This document shows positions 34,631-43,852 of a stretch of 64,000 nucleotides of DNA, piece after piece (within the stretch, counting starts at the first letter, position 1; every line of letters begins with the position of its first letter). The translations under genes and the position numbers were made by a program. This stretch comes from Cladorhizidae sp. MBARI D1340-BT2 (taxonomy: Eukaryota > Porifera > Demospongiae > Poecilosclerida > Cladorhizidae): positions 2,043,725 through 2,107,724 of the forward strand of contig JAQNBH010000005.1 in the NCBI GenBank assembly GCA_028752905.1. The letters run 5' to 3'. The notes beneath the pieces are model-generated. The model worked only from the letters and a program-made list of their open reading frames with translations. It was not told where the DNA came from and did not search any database.

Positions 34631-35008
34631 CTGCAGGGCAGAGGAGTCAAAGAGTGGATTACTGCCTGGAGCTCCTTCCAGCATGGATGATTTGGCAATA
34701 TGGGAGAAGTTAGATGGTGAGGTATTTGTTTAGAGATTGTGGTTAAAGGAATGGTGGATTAATAGATGTGGCTATGATGACGTACTGGTAAGATCTCTGG
34801 AATGGTGGCAGGTTTACTATACATGTAGGAGATACAAGGTTGGAGGACAGCTTACAGTCACCAAGGGGTGGGGAGGGGAGGGAATTTGGAGTGGTCAGGG
34901 TTTAAGGAGTGCAGATGGAGGTAAACTATGGGCCTCAGCAGAGGGTGGGTCAGCAAGTGCTGAAGCATTGCGACTACCAGGTAGAGGTGATAGCAATGAA
35001 GGTGGTTG
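34631..35008. other. Unique DNA, nothing recognised
   Basis: A 91-codon plus-strand open stretch (34,737-35,012) is Gly/Trp-rich with no recognisable motif. I do not call it a gene. Confidence 0.45.
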
Positions 35009-35220
35009 GTAGTGCAGTGTGCATGGTTCTGTGAAGGACCTCACTCATAGTGCAGTGTGCATGGTTCTGTGAAGGACCTCACTCATAGTGCAGTGTGCAT
35101 GGTTCTGTGAAGGACCTCACTCATAGTGCAGTGTGCATGGTTCTGTGAAGGACCTCACTCATAGTGCAGTGTGCATGGTTCTGTGAAGGACCTCACTCAT
35201 AGTGCAGTGTGCATGGTTCT
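35009..35220. repeat. Minisatellite, 38 bp unit, ~5.5 copies
   Basis: Near-identical units: TAGTGCAGTGTGCATGGTTC then TGTGAAGGACCTCACTCA. Very little divergence between copies suggests recent expansion. Confidence 0.94.
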
Positions 35221-35814
35221 GCAACCCACCCTCCTCTCCATTGTAAAAACATTGGGTATTCTGATATCAGTGGCAGTTCCAGTTAACAGGTTGGCATTAG
35301 CACTTGTCCTTTGTCAGGATTCTAGCATTGCAGTTTTTGGTCTTGTGCTTTAGAACAGGGCCAACATAATGTGGGTTAGTTTGGTAACAAGACTGTCAGG
35401 GGAGAAGTTGGCATCCATAACCAAAAATGAAATTGTCAGCTTGTTAAATGTAGTGGTAGGAGGGTGGTATTGTGTATCTTTGCAGTGTGGAGGTTAGAGG
35501 ATGCTGGGGTGAAGAGTGCGACAGATTATAGAGGCGATGGTGGAAATAAAGGAAGTAAAGGTGACTTTGAGTATCATGTTGGACAAAACATCACAAGGTT
35601 ACACAGAATATTTGGAAAGAATAGACAGAGAATGTATGGAGTATGTTATATTAGAGACAGTATGTATGTATGTTATATAGGGTTTGTCCAAAAGAAAACA
35701 ACATGATAAAGATTTTTTTCCAGGTAGGGTTGTCCAGTGGCAATGGTCAGATCTTAGGTGATCGTGTGTATGTGTGTGTGGTGAGGGGGGGAGGGGGGGG
35801 GGTGATGACACATT
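35221..35814. other. Unique DNA, nothing recognised
   Basis: No supported gene. It leads into the Penelope-like element. A G-rich tract with a TGTGTATGTGTGTGTG run lies at ~35,763-35,800. Confidence 0.45.
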
Positions 35815-36890
35815 TTGAATTCTTTGAGAAATTGGCATTTATAACTGCCCCTCCCTGAAGCCAAGATTTTAGAAGCGATAGCTATGTGGATGACACCTGC
35901 AGGTGAACCAGTTCAGATATCAAGAAAAATGCTACAAGCAGAAAGAGGGTGCAGTAATGAGCTCTCAGTATCTGCAGTGGTAGCCAACCCTTGCATGGAG
36001 GAATTGGCATTTACAACTGCCCCTCCCTAAAGGGAAGAGATAGCTATGTGGATGACACCTGCTGCATAGTGAAGAAGGAGAGCGAACAGGAGCATTTGAA
36101 CAACATCAGGCTTTCCATAAAATTTACTATGGACCTTGAAGTGGATGGCCTCTTCTGGATTTTGTGGCCTACAGATGGAAGGCTAACTGCAACAGTTTAC
36201 AGAAAACCCATGCACACAGACAGGTACCTTGATTAGAGGTCACACCGAGTTTGCATGATAGAGCCAGGGGAGTAGTGGCAGAGAAGGAGGATCTATGGAA
36301 GGAACATCATTTGAATAGAGTTTTTATGGACAATGGTTATCTGCAAGCTTTCATCAATCTTTCTCTTGAGATATATCTAAATGCAGAAAAGAAGTTGATA
36401 CAGGCAATCAGGGGTCTGGGAAGAAGGATCCTATGGTAGTAATTCCTTATGTAGCATGGATGAGTTAAGACATCAGGAGAGTCTGCAGGAAGTTTAACAT
36501 AAGAGTCGTTTTCAGATCAGGAAGAACGCTGAGGGAACAACTTAGCAAGAGTGAAGGATGAATTAACAATGGTATGATCCCTGTACTGTGTACTGCATCC
36601 CTTACTGTTGGAAGTACTACACAGGGGAGACCAACAGGAGACTGGAGACCAGAGTGAAGGAACATCAAGGCACTAATAAAAAGTTTGATAAAGAAAAGTC
36701 TGCAATTACTGAACATGCATGGGATAATAGAATCTCTTGTGAAAGGAAGCCACCATCTTAGACCAGGCCAGGAGACAGACCAGGCCAGGAGACATACCAG
36801 GCCAGGAGACAGAAGGAACTCTTAATGATTAGCCTAGCTGATAGTTCAAATAGAAATTTGGAATGGACTTACCTTGCTGCTGGGTGAGAG
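35815..36890 (+). pseudogene. Decayed Penelope-like retroelement (RT + GIY-YIG endonuclease)
   Basis: Fragments in Penelope order, in shifting frames: VVANPCMEELAFTTAPP, then SYVDDTCCIVKKESEQEHLN (the YVDD metal-binding motif of the reverse transcriptase), IKFTMDLEVDG, LTATVYRKPMHTDRYLD, and DLWKEHHLNRVFMDNGYLQA. The linker VVFRSGRTLREQLSKVKD follows. The C-terminal endonuclease (about 36,575-36,740) is VYCIPYCWKYYTGETNRRLE, then TRVKEHQGTN and KSAITEHAWD, i.e. a GIY-YIG fold in which YIG reads YTG. Several stops and frameshifts disable it. The RT motif region is partly duplicated (~35,836 and ~36,008). Intact elements copy themselves by target-primed reverse transcription. A 17 bp triplicate (GACCAGGCCAGGAGACA) interrupts the region after the endonuclease near 36,762. 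Confidence 0.88.
36762..36810. repeat. Short tandem repeat, 17 bp x 3
   Basis: Three copies of GACCAGGCCAGGAGACA (one with ATA) between the GIY-YIG block and the final conserved stretch of the retroelement. Confidence 0.85.
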
Positions 36891-37205
36891 CCAAAACTTG
36901 AAGCCACGACCACCATGATAATGTTTGTTTGTTTGTTTGTATTTTTAATTTTGAAGTTGTTCATCTTTAGAGTATGTAAAAGTTTTAAAAAATGATCATC
37001 TACTTTGTTTTTGTATTTATGTTGTTGTTGTTATTTTCCCCTCCCCATTATTGCTGCCACATCCTGTCATGTGCATCACATCCTGTCATGTGCATCACAT
37101 GTGGTTCTTGTCACATGATGGAAAGCTTATGGAAAGCTTATATATCAACCACATCAGTCATAGCATTTCCTGATAAACATTGAGGAACACATTTTAAGTT
37201 GTTCA
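36891..37205. other. 3' flank of the retroelement, AT-rich, no gene
   Basis: Contains a TTTG microsatellite (~36,921-36,940). A 63-codon hydrophobic open stretch follows with no motif. Confidence 0.45.
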
Positions 37206-37310
37206 TTGAGAAAGTCATTATTACAATAACCTTCTCAATAATCAACTTGAAATTGCATTCTCTCGACATTCAACTAGATGCTCTAGTCTTCATCAGGAAT
37301 AATGACTAGA
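37206..37310 (-). ncRNA. Degenerate hammerhead-like motif of a Penelope-type terminus (tentative)
   Basis: On the minus strand the sequence reads CTGATGA, then a hairpin ACTAGAGCATCTAGT, then GAATG and GTCGAGAGAATGCAATTTCA. CTGATGA plus stem II plus GAAA is the hammerhead ribozyme core, known in Penelope-like termini. Here the GAAA is changed to GAAT, so activity is doubtful. A related sequence at 54,930-55,095 supports an ancestral CTGATGA-stem-(G)AAAC arrangement. The inference comes from motif reading only. Confidence 0.4.
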
Positions 37311-38285
37311 TGCTCTAGCCTTCATCAGGAATAATGACCATATGCTCTAGCCTTCATCAGGAATAGTGACTAGGTGCTCTAGCCTTCATCAGGAATAATG
37401 ACTAGATGTTCTAGCCTTCATCAGGAATAATGACTAGATGCTTTAACCTTCATCAGGAATAATGACTAGGTGCTCAGGAATAATGACTAGCCTTCACCAG
37501 GATTAATGAACTAGATGCTCTAGCCTTCATCAGGAATAATGACTAGGTGCTCTAGCCTTCATGAGGAATAATGACTAGATGCTCTAACCTTCATCAGGAA
37601 TAACGACCAGATGCTCTAGCCTTCATCAGGAATAGTGACTAGGTGCTCTAGCCTTCATGACTAGATGCTCTAGCCTTCATCAGGAATAATGACAAGGTGC
37701 TCTAGCCTTTACCAGGAATAATAACTAGGTGCTCAAGCCTTCATCAGGAATACAGAATAATGAACTGATGCTCTAGCCTTCATCAGGAATAACGATCAGA
37801 TGCTCTAGCCTTCATCAGGAATAGTGACTAAGTGCTCTAGCCTTCATCAGGAATAATGACTAGATGTTCTAGCCTTCATCAGGAATAATGACCAGATTTT
37901 CTCTAGCCTTCATCAGGAATAATGACTAGATGTTCTAGCCTTCATCAGGAATAACGACTAGATGCTCTAGCCTTCATCAGGAATAGTGACTAGGTGCTCT
38001 AGCCTTCATCAGGAATAATGACTAGATGCTCTAGCCTTCATCAGGAATAATCTAGCCTTCATCAGGAATAACGACCAGATGCTCTAGCTTTCATCAGGAA
38101 TAATGACTAGGTGCTCCAGCCTTCATCAAGAATAATGACTAGATGCTCTAGCCTTCATCAGGAATAATGACTAGATGCTCTAGCATTCATCAGGAATAAT
38201 GACTAGATGCTCCAGCCTTCATCAGGAATAATGACTAGATGCTCCATCCTTCATCAGGAATAATGACTAGATGCTCCAGCCTTCA
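37270..38285. repeat. Satellite, 32 bp unit, ~30 copies, derived from the hammerhead-like terminus
   Basis: Units: TGACTAGATGCTCTAGCCTT then CATCAGGAATAA, with deletions and point variants. The reverse complement of each unit contains CTGATGA followed by the perfect hairpin GGCTAGAGCATCTAG(C/T)C, i.e. half of the motif at 37,206-37,310, which forms the array's left edge. It directly follows the decayed Penelope-like element. Confidence 0.9.
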
Positions 38286-39032
38286 CTTCTTCTCCCCATA
38301 GGGATGCAAAAGCAAGATGTACAGTAGCAACTATCCAGCACATGACTGAGAAACAGTTCAGACAAAGAACAGAATGAAATACGCTGCTCGACAGTAAAGC
38401 CACAGAACTGTGATGCTGGTTTGATGTTTGAAAATGACAAAAGGAGGGAGTTGCAAAGCAAAGTGCATGGTTACTGAGTGAGGTATGCTGGTAGTCATAG
38501 TTTCAGTTTGTCCATAAATGACCTGGTAGGCCCTGACACAAAATAATAGTTTGAGATGATATTGTTCAGAGCATTTTGTATATGTTACAGGGAGCATGGT
38601 ATCTGAGACAATAAATAGTGAAAGACTCCAGTGACAAAAAAAGTGATGATTTCCAGCTCTTGCCCCTTTTTGTTGGCCATTTCAGCTCAAAGAAGTTTTT
38701 ACATTTCAGCAAACACGAGAATGTATGGTGAACTGATGTCCTTCACCACGTCCTTCAACGCCACTGTGGAGGACCAACAATACCTGATCAGCCTGATGTA
38801 TATCATACACACCTAGTCAACACCAGCTATTTCCATGAGACCCCAAAAGAGGCGTGTGATTCCAGGTACTCCAGGTACCCAAAAGCAGCCATCTTAAATT
38901 GGTGATTATTTGGCGCTGCAGTTCAATTGTTTTTATAGCATTTCGGCTCGAGCGAATTCCGCGATTATAATATTGACGACCGTTACCTCTGATCGCTAGA
39001 AGTTTCTGGACGTTCACACTATAACTGGAGTC
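38286..39032. other. Unique DNA, possible exon and promoter region
   Basis: A plus-strand stretch at ~38,710-38,816 (SANTRMYGELMSFTTSFNAT, then VEDQQYLISLMYIIHT and stop) follows ACATTTCAG and could be a terminal exon, but I cannot place it in a family. Towards the right the sequence becomes CpG-richer (CTCGAGCGAATTCCGCG at ~38,946) and carries GCAGCCATCTT at ~38,885, the reverse complement of a YY1-like site. Confidence 0.35.
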
Positions 39033-39140
39033 ATGCATAGAGCGGTGCCACCACCCGACGAGACAATCAGTGAAGCGAATAAGCAGCAAGCTACTGCTAC
39101 CCCTGCCCCTCCTCCCAACATAACAAAACAACATTGGGAG
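39033..39140 (+). CDS. Candidate first coding exon of an unrecognised gene
   Basis: ATG opens 36 codons, MHRAVPPPDETISEANKQQA then TATPAPPPNITKQHWE, ending at GAG|GTGACA, a usable donor in phase 0. The CpG-rich sequence just before it looks promoter-like. A matching phase-0 acceptor with a strong pyrimidine tract (TCTCCCCCTCCCCCAAG) lies at 39,573 and would add DKPSPKLVVVAGAFIAS before the 55 bp array begins. I do not recognise the protein. The minus strand is also open here, so the call depends on transcript evidence. Confidence 0.35.
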
Positions 39141-39573
39141 GTGACATTTGCTTGTACTATCACGCCTACCTGATACGGAGCATCTGGGGGTGGGTTTGAC
39201 AAAAATAGCATCCATAATGACCGTCTCCCTTTGAAGGTAGATTTGGCAAAGGCTGGTGAGAAACAATCATTTCTGCGTTACCTAGCCTAGACCTAGTCTG
39301 GTGTGTTCGACCCTTTACCGTCCTGATCATGTACTGTTAGTTCTGCCTAATCAGATTGCAGTATTATATTCCAGCAGGTGGAAGGGTTAATGCCGAGTCC
39401 AATTCTCCACAAGCAAGACAAACTTAGTCATATTGCAGAGGAACACAGAAGCTGCCATCAGCTAGCTCATCATCAATTATCACTATCCACCATTTTCATG
39501 ACAATAGTACGTTAAATTCCTGTTGCACAAATCTTATGTGCTACAGATTTTTCTTATCTCCCCCTCCCCCAAG

Positions 39574-39624
39574 GATAAGCCTAGTCCCAAGCTTGTGGTA
39601 GTGGCGGGTGCCTTCATTGCTAGC
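39574..39624 (+). CDS. Candidate second exon, running into the 55 bp array
   Basis: After the acceptor CCCCCAAG the frame reads DKPSPKLVVVAGAFIAS and continues into GCTAGCAGAGGCTCG, the edge of the 55 bp array. No clean donor is seen, so the 3' border is arbitrary. A possible continuation, GSLVLHDQKFWQITLLDI with stop, lies just after the array (~42,935-42,990) behind AACTTGCAAG. The chain is speculative. Confidence 0.25.
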
Positions 39625-42600
39625 AGAGGCTCGTACATGCATGCACACATGGCCTGTGCTTCATGATGGTTATCTTGCTAGTAGAGGCTCGTACATGCAT
39701 GCACACATGGTTCATGGCTATCTTGCTAGCAGAGGCTCGTACATGCATGCACACATGGCCTGTGCTTCATGGTTATCTTGCTACGTACATGCATGCACAC
39801 ATGGCCTGTGCTTCATGGTTATCTTGCTAGTAGAGGCTCGTACATGCATGCACACATGGCCTGTGCTTCATGGTTATCTTGCTAGTAGAGGCTCGTACAT
39901 GCATGCACACATGGCCTGTGCTTCATGGTTATCTTGCTAGTAGAGGCTCGTACATGCACACAACATGGCCTGTGCTTCATGGTTATCTTGCTAGTAGAGG
40001 CTCGTACATGCATGCACACATGGCCTGTGCTTCATGGTTATCTTGCTAGTAGAGGCTCGTACATGCACACAACATGGCCTGTGCTTCATGGTTATCTTGC
40101 TAGTAGAGGCTCGTACATGCATGCACACATGGCCTGTGCTTCATGGTTATCTTGCTAGTAGAGGCTCGTACATGCATGCACACATGGCCTGTGCTTCATG
40201 GTTATCTTGCTAGTAGAGGCTCGTACATGCATGCACACATGGCCTGTGCTTCATGGCTATCTTGCTAGCAGAGGCTCGTACATGCATGCACACAACATGG
40301 CCTGTGCTTCATGGTTATCTTGCTAGTAGAGGCTCGTACATGCATGCACACATGGCCTGTGCTTCATGGTTATCTTGCTAGTAGAGGCTCGTACATGCAT
40401 GCACACATGGCCTGTGCTTCATGGTTATCTTGCTAGTAGAGGCTCGTACATGCATGCACACATGGCCTGTGCTTCATGGTTATCTTGCTAGTAGAGGCTC
40501 GTACATGCATGCACACATGGCCTGTGCTTCATGGTTATCTTGCCAGTAGAGGCTCGTACATGCATGCACACATGGCCTGTGCTTCATGGTTATCTTGCTA
40601 GCAGAGGCTCGTACATGCATGCACACATGGCCTGTGCTTCATGGTTATCTTGCTAGTAGAGGCTCGTACATGCACACAACATGGCCTGTGCTTCATGGTT
40701 ATCTTGCTAGTAGAGGCTCGTACATGCATGCACACATGGCCTGTGCTTCATGGTTATCTTGCTAGTAGAGGCTCGTACATGCATGCACACATGGCCTGTG
40801 CTTCATGGTTATCTTGCTAGTAGAGGCTCGTACATGCATGCACACATGGCCTGTGCTTCATGGTTATCTTGCTAGTAGAGGCTCGTACATGCATGCACAC
40901 ATGGCCTGTGCTTCATGGTTATCTTGCTAGTAGAGGCTCGTACATGCATGCACACATGGCCTGTGCTTCATGCGCTTATCTTGCTAGTAGAGGCTCGTAC
41001 ATGCATGCACACATGGCCTGTGCTTCATGGTTATCTTGCTAGCAGAGGCTCGTACATGCATGCACACATGGCCTGTGCTTCATGGTTATCTTGCTAGTAG
41101 AGGCTCGTACATGCATGCACACATGGCCTGTGCTTCATGGTTATCTTGCTAGCAGAGGCTCGTACATGCATGCACACATGGCCTGTGCTTCATGGTTATC
41201 TTGCTAGTAGAGGCTCGTACATGCATGCACACATGGCCTGTGCTTCATGGTTATCTTGCTAGTAGAGGCTCGTACATGCATGCACACATGGCCTGTGCTT
41301 CATGGTTATCTTGCTAGTAGAGGCTCGTACATGCATGCACACATGGCCTGTGCTTCATGGTTATCTTGCTAGTAGAGGCTCGTACATGCATGCACACATG
41401 GCCTGTGCTTCATGGTTATCTTGCTAGTAGAGGCTCGTACATGCATGCACACATGGCCTGTGCTTCATGGTTATCTTGCTAGTAGAGGCTCGTACATGCA
41501 TGCACACATGGCCTGTGCTTCATGGTTATCTTGCCAATAGAGGCTCGTACATGCATGCACACATGGCCTGTGCTTCATGGTTATCTTGCTAGTAGAGACT
41601 CGTACATGCATGCACACATGGCCTGTGCTTCATGGTTATCTTGCTAGTAGAGGCTCGTACATGCATGCACACATGGCCTGTGCTTCATGCGCTTATCTTG
41701 CTAGTAGAGGCTCGTACATGCATGCACACATGGCCTGTGCTTCATGGTTATCTTGCTAGCAGAGGCTCGTACATGCATGCACACATGGCCTGTGCTTCAT
41801 GGTTATCTTGCTAGTAGAGGCTCGTACATGCATGCACACATGGCCTGTGCTTCATGGTTATCTTGCTAGCAGAGGCTCGTACATGCATGCACACATGGCC
41901 TGTGCTTCATGGTTATCTTGCTAGTAGAGGCTCGTACATGCATGCACACATGGCCTGTGCTTCATGGTTATCTTGCCAGTAGAGGCTCGTACATGCATGC
42001 ACACATGGCCTGTGCTTCATGGTTATCTTGCTAGCAGAGGCTCGTACATGCATGCACACATGGCCTGTGCTTCATGGTTATCTTGCTAGTAGAGGCTCGT
42101 ACATGCATGCACACATGGCCTGTGCTTCATGGTTATCTTGCTAGTAGAGGCTCGTACATGCATGCACACATGGCCTGTGCTTCATGGTTATCTTGCTACG
42201 TACATGCATGCACACATGGCCTGTGCTTCATGGTTATCTTGCTAGTAGAGGCTCGTACATGCATGCACACATGGCCTGTGCTTCATGGTTATCTTGCTAG
42301 TAGAGGCTCGTACATGCATGCACACATGGCCTGTGCTTCATGGTTATCTTGCTAGCAGAGGCTCGTACATGCATGCACACATGGCCTGTGCTTCATGGTT
42401 ATCTTGCTAGTAGAGGCTCGTACATGCATGCACACATGGCCTGTGCTTCATGGTTATCTTGCTAGTAGAGGCTCGTACATGCATGCACACATGGCCTGTG
42501 CTTCATGGTTATCTTGCTACGTACATGCATGCACACATGGCCTGTGCTTCATGGTTATCTTGCTAGTAGAGGCTCGTACATGCATGCACACATGGCCTGT

Positions 42601-42918
42601 GCTTCATGGTTATCTTGCTAGTAGAGGCTCGTACATGCATGCACACATGGCCTGTGCTTCATGGTTATCTTGCTAGCAGAGGCTCGTACATGCATGCACA
42701 CATGGCCTGTGCTTCATGGTTATCTTGCTAGTAGAGGCTCGTACATGCATGCACACATGGCCTGTGCTTCATGGTTATCTTGCTACGTACATGCATGCAC
42801 ACATGGCCTGTGCTTCATGGTTATCTTGCTAGTAGAGGCTCGTACATGCATGCACACAACATGGCCTGTGCTTCATGGTTATCTTGCTAGCAGAGGCTCG
42901 TACATGCATGCACACATG
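39625..42918. repeat. Minisatellite, 55 bp unit, ~60 copies
   Basis: Units: TAGAGGCTCGTACATGCATG, then CACACATGGCCTGTGCTTCA and TGGTTATCTTGCTAG. Variants: TAGCAGAGG, lost ATGC (ACATGCACACAACATGG), a unit deleted to CTACGTACATGC (39,781; 42,196; 42,517; 42,783), and TTCATGCGCTTATC (40,968; 41,685). Open frames (for example the two identical 93-codon frames starting at 42,074 and 42,395) are repeat translations. Confidence 0.96.
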
Positions 42919-43438
42919 GAAACAAACTTGCAAGGGTCACTGGTGTTGCATGATCAGAAATTCTGGCAGATTACTTTGCTCGATATTTAATTAGCAGCAA
43001 AAAGTAACATGACACTAATGCCAGGAATGTCAAAGTCCTGATGCAAGTGTGATCAAGTTTGATCAGATGATTACAATGTGTGCTCAAGTTTGATCAACTC
43101 TTAGAGAGGGCTCAAGTTTGACCAGTGTGCACGTGTGTATGCAGTGTTCCTTTCAGACTCTTAGAGAGGGCTCAAGTTTGACCAGTGTGCACATGTGTCT
43201 GCAGTGTTCTGCCATCCAGCCTTGTGCAAGCAAATGTGTATATCTAAGGAAACCCTGTAGTAGATTCTGGCTCATGACAATAACCCCCTTCTTTCAGCAT
43301 AAATGGCTGTGCCTCTTTGTCTGTTGGTTGGCTTCTAGTGCATGGGGTTAACTGGCCTAGATTATAGGGCTCATGATCACTTGGTAGGGAGTGGGTGGGG
43401 GATCAGTTATGGTAGTCATAACTGAACTCGTTGATCAT
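42919..43438. other. Unique DNA with a two-copy ~60 bp repeat
   Basis: CTCTTAGAGAGGGCTCAAGT followed by TTGACCAGTGTGCAC occurs twice (~43,098 and ~43,155). No gene supported beyond the speculative terminal exon noted at ~42,935. Confidence 0.5.
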
Positions 43439-43695
43439 TTAATTGGCGAGTGAAGTGAGCCCTCAGTGGTGAGCTGGCTGGAAAACTTGAGGTTGCCACG
43501 CATGGTGTATCTATGCATCCACCAAACGGTCTGTAAAATACTATGAATGGGTCACCTGTGCCTTAAATAAAGTGGTGGGCTTGTGTAAGAGGAAATGGTC
43601 GTCATTGTGGAAAGAAAGAGTGAGAAAATGACGGCAGATTGGAAGCTCAAAGAAAGAAAATGGCTGCATAGGCAAGTGAGAACCAGCTGCATGGT
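43439..43695 (+). repeat. Dispersed repeat, copy 3
   Basis: Same ordered blocks as copies 1 and 2: TTAATTGGCGAGTGAAGTGA, GGCTGGAAAACTTG, GGTGGGCTTGTGTAA, AAAATGACGGCAGATTGGAA, and GGCAAGTGAGAA…GCTGCATGG at the end. It lies about 160 bp before the 16 bp array. Confidence 0.65.
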
Positions 43696-43852
43696 TAATA
43701 GCCGACAGAAAGGATGATGGAGTTTCACTCTGACATAGCTAGCTACTCAGTTCATCTGCTCTCCCTTTACCAAATGTTACAACCGAATACTTTGTCTTCA
43801 TCTCACCCAGAAACAATAACAACTGATTTTCTACAGAGTTTTTGAAGAAGCA

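Noticed and set aside
38817..39266. 149-codon minus-strand frame
   Set aside because: Arg/Ser-rich without motif. It overlaps the more plausible plus-strand exon at 39,033 and probably reflects CpG/GC content in a promoter-like stretch.
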